From: an uncultured Eubacteriales bacterium
Lineage (GTDB): Bacteria > Bacillota > Clostridia > Monoglobales > Monoglobaceae
Reading direction: 5' to 3'
Assembly (NCBI GenBank): GCA_900545865.1
Contig: URAN01000002.1
Coordinates: forward strand, 62,001 to 126,000
Length of the DNA stretch: 64,000 bases
A program made the position numbers and the translations under genes. Positions 53,283-62,921 of the stretch are shown piece after piece (within the stretch, counting starts at the first letter, position 1; the number at the start of each line of letters is the position of its first letter). Below the pieces are notes generated by a model. The model was not told where the DNA came from. It saw only the letters and a program-made list of their open reading frames with translations, and ran no database searches.

Positions 53283-55268
53283 ATGAATAATGAGTTATTT
53301 AAGATTGATTTTAATAAAGATGACGGAACAATAAACTCAATAAAAATCGTTGGCGATGGACATAATATGAACTGGTGTGTTGAGGGCGGCAGATGGGGAT
53401 ATGTTCACAGTATTAACTATGACAACCTTTGGGGTGATTATAAAAGCCGCATGAAAGAAATGAGGCTTATCGAGTTTTATGAAGATGAACAATGTGCTGT
53501 TTCGGTATACACGAATGATATATTACAAGTGACGGTAAAACGTCTGTTTGATTGTGACGGAAACCTTGTCGAGAGGTTCATATTTAAAAATCTTGTATAT
53601 GCCGATGCCTTTTTGAGCGAATACAACTGCGGCATTGAGGTTCCGTTTAACGACAAATATACAGACGCCGATGACTGTCTTGTTCATAGGTGCAACACAC
53701 ATATATGGTGCGGAATCGACAGTACGTACATAAACGCGCTCAGAATGGGTGTTTCCGACTCAAATCTCGGTTTGGTCGTGACAAAGGGTGCATTCGGTGA
53801 TTACAGTCTATTAAACAATATAGGCAACAGCAGGGGAAGATTTATTTTGAATTTATCGTCGATAGAGCTTATGCAAGACGAACAATATATGATTGAATGG
53901 GTTATTTTTGCTCACAAAGGGAAAGAAGATGCCATTAAAAAAGCGCTTAATTATCCGCAGTTTATATATATCGATGCAGAGCATCACACGCTATTCCGAG
54001 GTGAGAAAATTCGTTTTTCCGCTCGTGGTTATCAGTCTGCTGAGAATGTAAGGGTATATGACAATGACGGCGAAATAGAATACAAAATAAAAAATGGCAT
54101 AGTTGAGGTTGAGTGTGACGCGGGGCAAAACAGCGAAAGACGGATATTCGTTGAAATAAACGGCGTGCGTACTTATGCCGATTTTTTAGTTAAAGACATC
54201 TTTGAGGAAATCTTGAGAAAAAGAATAGATTTTATTGTGGACAAACAGCAATATAATAAAAGTGGAAGCCCGCTTGACGGAGCGTTTCTGATCTACGATA
54301 ACAAAGAGGAGCATATGATTTTTGAGGATTGCATTGCAGACCATAATGCCGGCAGAGAAAGACTCGGAATGGGGCTTTTAATTGCAAGATACCTGCAAAC
54401 ACACGAAAATAAAAAGTTTTACGATGCGATTATAAAATATATTGCTTTTATTAAACGTGAAATATATGACTCCGATACAGGTTATGTGTATAATACAGTA
54501 GGAAAAGATGAAAGTCAAGTGAGACTTTACAATGCGCCGTGGGTAAGTATGTTGTTTACGGAAATGTATCACCTTACCGGGGACAAAGAATATCTTAAGG
54601 ATGTTGCAAAACTGTTTGATGTATACTATTCAATAGGCGGAAATAAATTCTATCCGAATGCTGTATCAATACTCAAAACGGCAAATGCTTTTAAAAGCGC
54701 CGGTATGGAGGAAGATTATAAAAAAATGTATAGTATGTTTGAACGCCATGTTTCAAATATGGTTGCAAACGGAACCTCTTATCCGAAGCACGAGGTAAAT
54801 TATGAGCAGACCATCGTGTCTCCGGCGGCAACATTTATTTCGGAATTTGCTGCACTTTCAGGTGATGAAAAATATATAGATGAGGCGAAAAAGCATATAG
54901 AGGTACTTGAGCGGTTTAACGGCAGTCAGCCGAGTTTTCACCTTAAAGAAATCCCTATAAGATATTGGGATGACTATTGGTTTGGAAAAATGCAGCTGGT
55001 AGGCGACACATTTCCGCATTATTGGAGTTGTCTTACCGCCCGTTCGTATAACGACTACTATAAAATATCCGGTGACGAAAGATATCGTGAGGCGGCGGAG
55101 GAGTGTATGCGAAATTGTCTGTGTCTGTTTACTGATGACGGCAGAGGGTCGGCTGCGTATATGTATCCGTATCGTATTAATGATGTTTACGGAAAGGTGT
55201 ATGATGATTGGGCAAACGATCAGGATTTTGCACTGTACTTTGCCCTTGAAACGGGACTTATAAAGTAA
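53283..55268 (+). CDS. Putative six-hairpin glycosidase-like enzyme
   Basis: 661 residues, no signal peptide. The N-terminal ~300 residues are beta-rich (WGYVHSINYDNLWGDYKSRM); from about 310 an alpha-helical array with repeated WxxxLFTEMYHLTGDKEYL and YDDWANDQDFALYFALETGL motifs resembles an (alpha/alpha)6 barrel as in GH88/GH105/GH127-type enzymes. No family or catalytic acid can be named with confidence. AAGGACT site 11 bases ahead. A remnant of a close paralogue's last 33 codons lies at 57669-57770, so the gene was once duplicated. Cytoplasmic trimming enzyme for imported oligosaccharides is the likely role. Confidence 0.7.
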   Translation: MNNELFKIDFNKDDGTINSIKIVGDGHNMNWCVEGGRWGYVHSINYDNLWGDYKSRMKEMRLIEFYEDEQCAVSVYTNDILQVTVKRLFDCDGNLVERFIFKNLVYADAFLSEYNCGIEVPFNDKYTDADDCLVHRCNTHIWCGIDSTYINALRMGVSDSNLGLVVTKGAFGDYSLLNNIGNSRGRFILNLSSIELMQDEQYMIEWVIFAHKGKEDAIKKALNYPQFIYIDAEHHTLFRGEKIRFSARGYQSAENVRVYDNDGEIEYKIKNGIVEVECDAGQNSERRIFVEINGVRTYADFLVKDIFEEILRKRIDFIVDKQQYNKSGSPLDGAFLIYDNKEEHMIFEDCIADHNAGRERLGMGLLIARYLQTHENKKFYDAIIKYIAFIKREIYDSDTGYVYNTVGKDESQVRLYNAPWVSMLFTEMYHLTGDKEYLKDVAKLFDVYYSIGGNKFYPNAVSILKTANAFKSAGMEEDYKKMYSMFERHVSNMVANGTSYPKHEVNYEQTIVSPAATFISEFAALSGDEKYIDEAKKHIEVLERFNGSQPSFHLKEIPIRYWDDYWFGKMQLVGDTFPHYWSCLTARSYNDYYKISGDERYREAAEECMRNCLCLFTDDGRGSAAYMYPYRINDVYGKVYDDWANDQDFALYFALETGLIK

Positions 55269-55287
55269 ATGCGAGGTAGATGTTGAT

Positions 55288-56368
55288 ATGCAAATGACAG
55301 AGAAAAATTACAGTTTTACAGATTATAAATTTGATAAAGCGACAGTCAGATACATAGTAATGAATGATACAAAAGCGACATTTAATTAAATTGGAGAATA
55401 GGGAAACCGCGCCATTATGCTTTAAGAAGTTGCCGGATGAGGTGATTAAAACTATTAATTTGTTTAAAAGGGTTAATTATGAGCGTTGTGAACCAAATGT
55501 ACTATTGCTCGATCGTGCACAATTTGCGTTAAATTGTGAAGAGTATGACGGTGAAGAGGAAATACTGAAAATCGACAACATTTGCAGAGAGAAAAAAGGT
55601 TGGCCTCTGCGCAGCGAGAGCTTTGCCCAGCCGTGGACTGTTCCGTATGAAGAACCGGTAGACTTTGTAATGCTGAGGTTTAAAATCAGCAGTGAAATTA
55701 ATGTAAACAATGCCCTGCTTGCGGTGGAAGACGCTGAAAAACTTGATATTACATTTAATGGAATTAAAATTGAGAATAATATTGTTGGATACTATGTTGA
55801 CCATGCAATAAAAACGCTGAAACTTACTGAGATTAGACAAGGCGAAAATGAGTTAATTATAAAGGTGCCGTTTGGAAAAAGAACCAACATCGAATGGTGT
55901 TATATTTTGGGTGATTTTAATGTGAGGGTTAACGGTACTGAGTCTGTAATAACAGAGTCTTATAAAAAGATAGGATTTTCAGACTTAACAACACAGGGAA
56001 TGCCTTTTTATGGCGGTAATATTATATATAAAACAGAAGTTGAAACCCCTGAATGTGATATGCTGATACATACCGTCAACTATCGCGGTTCATTGGTTAA
56101 GATTTATGTTGACGGCAATGAATGCGGTGTGTCTGCGTTTGCTCCGTATATAGTGCGTGCAAACGGAATTAAAAGCGGTAGGCATATCATTGAATTTAAA
56201 TTGTTCGGCACACGTATAAATACCTTCGGGGGGCTTCATAATATTACCCGACCGAACTGGGTGGACTCCGGTTATTGGCGTACTACTGGTGATAATTGGT
56301 GCTATGAGTATAATTTTTGGCAAAATGGAATTTTGTCTGCACCAAGAATAGATATCTTAGAATGTTAA
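55288..56368 (+). pseudogene. Remnant of a large glycoside hydrolase: N-terminal scrap plus C-terminal third
   Basis: A 33-codon start (55288-55389, MTEKNYSFTDYKFDKATVRY) resembles the opening of large GH36-type or related enzymes, then stops. In another frame 55364-56368 gives about 330 residues of C-terminal beta-sandwich: NYERCEPNVLLLDRAQFALN, a galactose-binding-like domain (TLKLTEIRQGENELIIKVPF) and the end YEYNFWQNGILSAPRIDI, as in C termini of large glycosidases. The catalytic barrel in between is missing and the two parts are out of frame. The C-terminal open frame could still be translated, but I see no ribosome-binding site at 55364. Confidence 0.65.
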
Positions 56369-56479
56369 TTGATTCGTTATTGGACATATGTAACTTTTAG
56401 AAAATTATAAGGGAAAGCTTGATTAACGAGCATTATGTGGAAATTGAAATAAAAGATTAGTATAATTCGAGGAGAAAAA

Positions 56480-57190
56480 ATGAGTATTTTAAAAAAGGCA
56501 ATAACATTTAGCTATGATGATGGGGTATTATACGATAATCATCTCATTGAGATATTTAACAAATATAATATAAAGGCAACTTTTAACATATGTACCGGTA
56601 ACAAAGAAGCTGCGACCAACAAAGGTTGGAAAACTAAAAACGGCACGCTTGTAAAGCGCAACGATTTCTCAAAAAAGGAGAATATATGCATTTACAATGG
56701 ACATGAGATTGCTGTGCACACAAGAAATCACCTGTGGCTTAACAAAATTGATGATGAGCACCTAAATGATGAAATTCTTGGAAACAAGCGGGATTTGGAA
56801 GAAATGTTTAAAAGAAAAGTGATAGGTATGGCATATCCGTTCAATACATATGATGACAGGTCTGTTAAAATTCTTTCGGACAATGGATTTTTGTATTCCA
56901 GAGAAGGATGGGAAACGCATTCTTTTGAATTGCAAAGTGACCTTTTGCGTTTTCATCCCACATGTCATCATAACGATAAGGAACTTTTTAACCTTGCAGA
57001 TAAATTTTTGGCAATGGAACCGGATAGTCTCAAGATTTTTTACATCTGGGGACATTCATATGAGTTCGAGGACGAGAACAACTGGAGCAGAATTGAAGAA
57101 TTTTGTAAAAAAATCAGTGGCAGAGATGATATATTTTACGGAACAAACCGTGAGGTATTTGAGCTTCAGCGAAAGGTGACAGAAAGATAG
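56480..57190 (+). CDS. NodB-type polysaccharide deacetylase
   Basis: 236 residues, no signal peptide. Catalytic base/metal Asp pair in TFSYDDG (D13, D14), metal His in HEIAVHTRNH (H80, H84) and motif AYPFNTYDDRS; the late GHSYEF supplies the last His. This is a complete carbohydrate esterase 4 core without extra domains. Lacking export signals, it would remove acetyl (or similar) groups from imported oligosaccharides, in keeping with a locus for an acetylated plant polymer. CGAGGAG precedes the ATG. It is followed by degraded genes. Confidence 0.88.
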   Translation: MSILKKAITFSYDDGVLYDNHLIEIFNKYNIKATFNICTGNKEAATNKGWKTKNGTLVKRNDFSKKENICIYNGHEIAVHTRNHLWLNKIDDEHLNDEILGNKRDLEEMFKRKVIGMAYPFNTYDDRSVKILSDNGFLYSREGWETHSFELQSDLLRFHPTCHHNDKELFNLADKFLAMEPDSLKIFYIWGHSYEFEDENNWSRIEEFCKKISGRDDIFYGTNREVFELQRKVTER

Positions 57191-57314
57191 ACGAAGGCAG
57201 GAGGTGGCACAGGCGATAAATTAATTGCATTTTATAAAAATTATTTTTGGAGAATGTAACAGTGGAAATAATAAAAAATATTTCTGATAAATTAAAAAAA
57301 TAAAGGAGAGCAAA
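57191..57314 (+). other. Non-coding gap before the esterase ruin
   Basis: AT-rich, with two unused Shine-Dalgarno-like sites (GGAGGTGG near 57202, AAAGGAG near 57303) and no intact frame; the second site still fronts the SGNH remnant, whose start codon is lost. Confidence 0.35.
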
Positions 57315-57641
57315 ATTCCGACAATTGTATTTTTGGAAGATAGCGTAACACAAGGACGCTTTGAGTTATATAGGAAGGGTAAGAACTCATTTGAAACAGA
57401 ATTTAAAATGGAGTATGCATATAGCAACTGTTTAAAAAAGATATTATCAGTACTGTTTCCCAAAGTATCAATAAATATCGTTAATGCAGGAATAAACGGA
57501 GATAACACGTCAGGGGCATGCAAAAGAATAAAGGATGTTTTATCACATAGAAGTGACAAAGGAATGCGGAATTAATATTTATGATGTGTATTCCAAATGG
57601 GAAAAATGACTGAATGTGGCGTGGATACAACAGATTTCTAA
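57315..57641 (+). pseudogene. Decayed SGNH/GDSL esterase gene
   Basis: Reading from 57315: PTIVFLEDSVTQGRFELYRK and later NAGINGDNTSGACKRIKDVL match blocks I and III of SGNH hydrolases, but the nucleophile motif is EDSVTQG in place of GDS. The frame ends at 57575. The C-terminal block follows in a second frame (KECGINIYDVYSKWEK) and a third (MTECGVDTTDF), so at least two frameshifts and an internal deletion have occurred and the catalytic DxxH is absent. No start codon at the expected place. Clearly non-functional; it was probably an acetyl-esterase of the glycan locus. Confidence 0.75.
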
Positions 57642-57668
57642 ACGAAAAAGTGGTATAATAAATAGGTG

Positions 57669-57770
57669 CTATATCGCATCAACGATGCTTACGGTAAGGT
57701 ATATGATGAATGGGCAAATGACCAGGATTTTGCGCTGTATTTTGCATTGGAAACAGAAATTTTGTCTTAA
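57669..57770 (+). pseudogene. C-terminal scrap of a six-hairpin enzyme paralogue
   Basis: LYRINDAYGKVYDEWANDQD followed by FALYFALETEIL and a stop, nearly the same as the end of the protein encoded at 53283-55268 (YRINDVYGKVYDDWANDQD). Only the last 33 codons remain. Confidence 0.8.
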
Positions 57771-57821
57771 AACGCAAATAAAAAAGACAGATTGAGTATA
57801 ACAAATGGAGGATAGTCAAAA

Positions 57822-59819
57822 ATGATAAAGAGATATATTGAGGCATATAACTTTGAACAAATGGATTTTAAGAATATTTCGTATTTTGAATATCCAAAGA
57901 ATGGATTTGTAATAAAGTTAAGACTTAAAAACCATCCAAATAAAAATGCAATACTGGCTGATGCATACGGTTGCGTAAGAATAACACAAAGACTTTTAAA
58001 ACCCGAAGATAGGATAAATTTAACTTATTATGAGATGAGCGAGTGTTACTTTCAAAAGACAGACAAAACCGGTTGTGCTCCGGTCGTTGAGGTTGAAATA
58101 AATCTGTTCAGCGAAAATCATTCTGACTGGAAAGAAATGAAGCTTGGCATAAATACGCTTATGTATGACATAACCGAAAAGGATTTATACATAGTATATG
58201 ACACGGTAAATTTCCGGCTGGTGTATGACGGCGTTGTTGTCAATAATAATCTGCCATTCGGAACAATTGACAAACCGGCAGGTACGGCGGCGGTAAACCG
58301 CGAGCTTATATCGGATATTGCGTTCTCGGACGAAATCGGTGCGGCAGAATATTACAGAACATATGAAACGCTTGATAAAAAGCTGAACTTTTATACTCCG
58401 TACGGACATAATACGTTTATCGGCGATGTGGTTAACTTCTATCATGACGGAGTATATCACATTTTATATATGCCGGACAGGCATCATCATCAAAACAGGT
58501 GGTTGGGCGGAGGACATCATTTCGAGCATATGATAACGCACGATTTTATCGACTGGGAGGACGTGGGACCGATTTGGGACGTGACGGAGCAGTGGCAGTC
58601 GACAGGAACGGGAACGATGTTTTTTCATAAGGGAAAATACTATGTGGCGTACGGACTGCACACAGACCGCACCATGCCGGAGGATAAAGTCTGCAACAAG
58701 GAACTGCGGGAGTATGCCGAGAAAAACGGCGAGACGAAAATAATTACCTATGACGAACTGAAAAAAAGAGGAATGTACCCAAGCGGAGCGAATTATTCTG
58801 CGAGTGATGACGGTATTCATTTTGTGTGCGGCGAAAAGATATTCAGTGCTTGCGAAAACCCGAGCATATATACGGACGGAGATAAACTTGTGATGTATGC
58901 GGGCTACGGTGACTGCTCTGCGTGGAGTGCGGATGAGGTTGACAAGCCGTGGAAACTCTTAAAGGATCTGAAATTCGAGTGCTTTGAAAAGGCGGCAATG
59001 CGAAACTCGTCGGAGTGTCCGTCATTTTTTGAATGGAATGGATATAAATATCTGATAATGGGAGTTACAGGCTTTTGGAGGACGGAAAAGAACAGCAGCG
59101 AGTATATAGAGTGCGCGTCAAAGGGATTTGACGTATACGAGGGATTGTCTGTTCCCATGGCGGCAAAGACGGATAATAATCGCGTCATACTTGCAGGGTG
59201 GATTGGAGGCATGGGCTGGGGATCTATGGTAGTACACCGCGAGCTTGTGCAGTATGAAAACGGCGACCTTGGTATGAAGTGGCTTCCTGAGCTTTTCCCC
59301 GAAGTTTCAGAAACGGAAATAAAGAAAAATGACAGCGGAATAATTGAAATTGAGGAAAAATGCCCGTACTATGTCGAGGTGGAGGTTGACCCGAGCAAGA
59401 GCAAAACTGCGGAAATACGGTTTGCCGACGGTAAGGGCGACGTGTGCGAGCTGCGATTGAATTTTGAAAAGAAAACAGCGCAGTATGCAGGCTGCAGGGA
59501 CGGAGAAACGGCTGCGGACATTCTGCCGATGTATAAGGCGATAAAAACGGTTGAGCAAACAAATTTTGGTTTTAATATTGCGCCCGATACGCTGCCGCAC
59601 CGCTGCGGCGACTTTGCACTCGCTCATATGAGGTATCCCGAAAAGCCGTTTAAGGTAAGGGTAATGATTTATTACTTTGCGAAAAATGACTGCACAATAA
59701 TTGACACGGAGATAGCCGGAACGAGAACGATGATAACAAACAGAAAAGAATTTGTACCGAGAAAAATTCTTGTCGGCGCCAATGCGGAAAACATCGGAGT
59801 GTATAAGGCGAAACTTTAG
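57822..59819 (+). CDS. GH32/GH43-like five-bladed propeller enzyme
   Basis: 665 residues, no signal peptide. The N-terminal ~200 residues are a beta-sandwich; the propeller starts near FIGDVVNFYHDGVYHILYMP with an Asp at the usual nucleophile place, followed by HHFEHMITHDFIDWEDVGP (SxDL-like blade), GTGTMFFHKGKYYVAYGL, and NSSECPSFFEWNGYKYLIMG whose ECP motif is the acid/base hallmark of GH32. The first motif differs from classic WMNDPNG, so the substrate is probably not sucrose or fructan. GGAGG precedes the ATG. Part of the intracellular degradation block. Confidence 0.78.
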   Translation: MIKRYIEAYNFEQMDFKNISYFEYPKNGFVIKLRLKNHPNKNAILADAYGCVRITQRLLKPEDRINLTYYEMSECYFQKTDKTGCAPVVEVEINLFSENHSDWKEMKLGINTLMYDITEKDLYIVYDTVNFRLVYDGVVVNNNLPFGTIDKPAGTAAVNRELISDIAFSDEIGAAEYYRTYETLDKKLNFYTPYGHNTFIGDVVNFYHDGVYHILYMPDRHHHQNRWLGGGHHFEHMITHDFIDWEDVGPIWDVTEQWQSTGTGTMFFHKGKYYVAYGLHTDRTMPEDKVCNKELREYAEKNGETKIITYDELKKRGMYPSGANYSASDDGIHFVCGEKIFSACENPSIYTDGDKLVMYAGYGDCSAWSADEVDKPWKLLKDLKFECFEKAAMRNSSECPSFFEWNGYKYLIMGVTGFWRTEKNSSEYIECASKGFDVYEGLSVPMAAKTDNNRVILAGWIGGMGWGSMVVHRELVQYENGDLGMKWLPELFPEVSETEIKKNDSGIIEIEEKCPYYVEVEVDPSKSKTAEIRFADGKGDVCELRLNFEKKTAQYAGCRDGETAADILPMYKAIKTVEQTNFGFNIAPDTLPHRCGDFALAHMRYPEKPFKVRVMIYYFAKNDCTIIDTEIAGTRTMITNRKEFVPRKILVGANAENIGVYKAKL

Positions 59820-59857
59820 TAGTTTTATATGACAAATTTTCACTGAAAAAGGGTGGC

Positions 59858-60565
59858 ATGATGAAAATATTTCAAAAAGGCTTTAACTTTGGGCAAGACG
59901 GACCCGGAAACCGTTTGGTTTATCATGTTGCCGGTTGCAATATGCACTGTCTATGGTGTTCAAACCCTGAAGGAATGAAGGTGGAGAGCGAATACAAGGA
60001 ATATACTCCCGACGAATTGGTGCATGAGGCAATACGCTGCAAGCCAATGTTTTTCAGCGGCGGAGGCGTTACATTTACGGGCGGAGAAGCAACGCTTGAT
60101 TATAAAAGTCTGCTTGCAGCGCTTAAAGGACTTAAAGAAAACAACATACATACGGCAATCGAAACAAATGGCACATCGCCGCATCTTGACGAACTCCTTC
60201 CGTATATTGATTATCTGATTATGGACTTTAAGCACTATGACAGCGATACTCTGAAAAGGTACACGGGTTTGGGCACGGGGCAGATAAAGAAAAACTATGA
60301 AAGCATCTGCAAAAGCGGCAGGCAGTACCATATAAGAATACCGCTTATCAAGCGCTTTAACGCAGAGCATCCCGAGCGCTTCGCTGAATACTTTTCAAAA
60401 TTTTCGACCGGAAATACGGTTTTTGAGTTTTTAAAGTATCACGAATACGGCAAAGAGAAATGGCATGAGGAATACAAGATAACAGACGGTTTTGTGTCAG
60501 ATGAAACGGTTAAAAGCTTTAAAGAGGTATTCAAGGCGCATGGGTTAAAATGTGTAGCAACTTAA
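59858..60565 (+). CDS. Radical SAM glycyl-radical-enzyme activase
   Basis: 235 residues. CNMHCLWC (C27, C31, C34) binds the [4Fe-4S] cluster and SAM; VTFTGGEATLDY and IMDFKHYDSDTLKRYTG follow the activase pattern. No extra ferredoxin-like cluster domain is present, as in PflA-type short activases. It generates the glycyl radical on its partner by H-abstraction. The next gene's ribosome-binding site lies within the end of this one and the genes are 14 bases apart, so they work as a pair. GGGTGG before ATG 59858; ATG 59861 is equally possible. Confidence 0.93.
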   Translation: MMKIFQKGFNFGQDGPGNRLVYHVAGCNMHCLWCSNPEGMKVESEYKEYTPDELVHEAIRCKPMFFSGGGVTFTGGEATLDYKSLLAALKGLKENNIHTAIETNGTSPHLDELLPYIDYLIMDFKHYDSDTLKRYTGLGTGQIKKNYESICKSGRQYHIRIPLIKRFNAEHPERFAEYFSKFSTGNTVFEFLKYHEYGKEKWHEEYKITDGFVSDETVKSFKEVFKAHGLKCVAT

Positions 60566-60579
60566 AAAGGAGGATATAT

Positions 60580-62910
60580 ATGATTTATAATATTTACGAA
60601 AACGGAAAACTTACGAAAAAAGCAAAGGCTCTTTATCGGGAAGAACGTCAAATCAAGCGTCTTGATGGTTGGTTCATTGCAAAAGAGACCGAAATGCTTG
60701 CCGATGAAAAATATGCAGACTGCGCCCCTGAGGTAAAAAAAGCAAATCTGCTTTGCGAGGTTTTGAAAAATATACCTATATCGCTCAGCGAAAATGCAGT
60801 GTTTGCAGGTGTTCAAAGAGATGCGTTTGCAAAAAGCTATGCACTTATAAATCCATCTTTTACGGTTGAAGGATTTTCCGGCTATTGTGACCCAATGGCA
60901 ATATATAACGACATAGAACCGAACGATGAATTCACAAAGGAGAGAATAGACAAGGTTCGCCAATTTACCTCAAGGACAAAAATGGTTGAGATGCTGGGCA
61001 AAACCTACGGCGACGCCGAAAACTATACCAAAGAGGTTATTTTCTTTGTTGAGCAGGTAACCGGTCATGTTATCCCCGATTTCCGATATGCGTTAAAGCA
61101 CGGAATTGACGCGATGATCTCCGAGGCAAAATCGAAAAGCGGCGAATTTTATGAAGCTGCGGCAATAGCTCTCGGCGGTGTAAAAATTCTTGCCGAAAGA
61201 TACATAGCGTTAATCGGCGGGCAAAAAAAATCTTGCGGTAAGCAGCGCCTTAAAGAGCTTGAGTTGCTTGAAAAAACGCTTGTCAGGATTTCGGGCAAGG
61301 GTGCGGAAAATCTCTATGAGGCAATTCAGCTTTACATTTTACTTTGGGAAATTATGTGTCTTGAGCAGGCGCCGAATCCATATGCGCTTTCTGTCGGAAA
61401 TGCGGACAGAATTTTTGAGCCGTACAGAGGTGAGCTTTCGCGCAGCGAAGCAGCGGAACTTTTCAAGCACTTCCTTGTATTTTACAATGTGGGAGACAGG
61501 AGCTGGGCAATTTCACAGAATGTTCTGATAAGCGGCAGAGACAATGATGGCAATGACCTCACAAACACTATGTCATATGCAATTCTTGACGCATACTACG
61601 ATATGAATTTACCGCAGCCTATACTCTCAGTTAAACTGCATAAAAACACCCCTGAAAAGCTGTATGAGGAAATGGGACGATTTTTCTTCTCTCCGGGGGT
61701 TTTAACACCTTCTCTTTTCAATGATGACTCGCTGTTTGAGATACTCAAAAAGAGCGGCATTGCCGATAAGGATATTCCCGACTACTCGGTTGCAGGCTGT
61801 CAGGAACCGCTGATTATGGGAAAGGACAACGGAAACACCACAAACAGCTGGCTTAATCTCCCCAAAGTACTTGAAATGATACTGACGGGAGGATATTCCG
61901 AAATAACGGGCGAAAAACTTATGGAATGCGAGGACTGTGACCTTACCAATATAAGAGAAGTATTTTACCGTACACTCGATGAGGTATGCGATAATATGGT
62001 AAAGGCGGCAAACGGTGCTTCAATCGCACTTGCGGAGCTGCACGTTCCGTTTTTGAGCTGTTTTATGGGCGGTCTTGAATACGGCGCAGATATGCGTGAC
62101 GCCAAAAAACAGGGAACGAAATACAACGGCAGCGGTTGTTTGGTTCACGGTCTTACCGTGCTTGCCGATTCGTTTATCGCAATAGATGAATTTGTGAAGA
62201 AATATCCTGATGAAAAGAAAACACTTGTCAATGCACTCAAAAACAACTTTGAAGGATATGAAGATTTGAAAGAGTTTCTCCTTTCCTGTCCCAAATTCGG
62301 TAACAATATCGAAGTTGTTGATAACGAGGCAAAAGAAATTGCGGAAAAGGTTTCAAAAATGCTGCGTTCAAAGAAAAATTACCTCGGCAACCCGTTCCGA
62401 CCCGATTTTTCAAGTCCGTCAACACATCTTACCTACGGCTACTGGGTCGGTGCAACTCCCGACGGCAGAAAGAGCCGCGATATGCTGGGCTACGGTGTTG
62501 ACCCGCTTTACGGCGAAGCGTCAAATGGACTTGGTTTCAGAATGCTGTCGAATATGAAGCTGCCGTTTGAGGAATTTAACGGCGGATATGCGTCGCATCT
62601 CGGAATTGACCCCAAATATTTTAGGGGCAAGGATTATGATGAAAAGGGTGTTGAATTTTACCAAAATATAATTCAGCCGCTGTTCTTTAACGAACTGCAA
62701 AACGGCGTATCCCCGTTCTATCTGTATGTAAATGTAACAACTCCAGAAACGCTGAGAAAAGTTTTGGCTAATCCCGAAAAGTATGCTCCGAGCGGTGTTT
62801 ATATTATGCGTATACACGGAACATTTGTAAACTTCCTTGACCTTTCGCCCGAGATACAGCAGGATATTATAACAAGACTTGACCTTAACTCAACACATAT
62901 CGGCTGTTAG
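60580..62910 (+). CDS. Glycyl radical enzyme of undetermined substrate
   Basis: 776 residues from ATG 60580 (AAGGAGG 6-8 bases upstream; an in-frame ATG at 60550 lies inside the activase gene). The PFL-like barrel carries the thiyl Cys in DYSVAGCQEP (C407) with Glu at 409, resembling the GCVEP loop of dehydratase-type members, not the Cys-Cys pair of pyruvate formate-lyase. The glycine loop is YIMRIHGTFVNFLDL (G747) where known enzymes read RVxGY. Both catalytic sites are thus present with variant surroundings. Context (fucosidase, other glycosidases, a sedoheptulokinase-like kinase) suggests a sugar- or polyol-derived substrate. Confidence 0.88.
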   Translation: MIYNIYENGKLTKKAKALYREERQIKRLDGWFIAKETEMLADEKYADCAPEVKKANLLCEVLKNIPISLSENAVFAGVQRDAFAKSYALINPSFTVEGFSGYCDPMAIYNDIEPNDEFTKERIDKVRQFTSRTKMVEMLGKTYGDAENYTKEVIFFVEQVTGHVIPDFRYALKHGIDAMISEAKSKSGEFYEAAAIALGGVKILAERYIALIGGQKKSCGKQRLKELELLEKTLVRISGKGAENLYEAIQLYILLWEIMCLEQAPNPYALSVGNADRIFEPYRGELSRSEAAELFKHFLVFYNVGDRSWAISQNVLISGRDNDGNDLTNTMSYAILDAYYDMNLPQPILSVKLHKNTPEKLYEEMGRFFFSPGVLTPSLFNDDSLFEILKKSGIADKDIPDYSVAGCQEPLIMGKDNGNTTNSWLNLPKVLEMILTGGYSEITGEKLMECEDCDLTNIREVFYRTLDEVCDNMVKAANGASIALAELHVPFLSCFMGGLEYGADMRDAKKQGTKYNGSGCLVHGLTVLADSFIAIDEFVKKYPDEKKTLVNALKNNFEGYEDLKEFLLSCPKFGNNIEVVDNEAKEIAEKVSKMLRSKKNYLGNPFRPDFSSPSTHLTYGYWVGATPDGRKSRDMLGYGVDPLYGEASNGLGFRMLSNMKLPFEEFNGGYASHLGIDPKYFRGKDYDEKGVEFYQNIIQPLFFNELQNGVSPFYLYVNVTTPETLRKVLANPEKYAPSGVYIMRIHGTFVNFLDLSPEIQQDIITRLDLNSTHIGC

Positions 62911-62921
62911 GAGGAATACTA

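Noticed and set aside
59307..59843. 178-codon - strand frame opposite the GH32-like gene
   Set aside because: Shadow of the strongly supported + strand gene; no ribosome-binding site or recognisable domain.
60580..62910. Classical pyruvate formate-lyase
   Set aside because: The Cys-Cys pair of PflB is absent; the single Cys loop GCQEP and the RIHGT glycine loop point to a different reaction.
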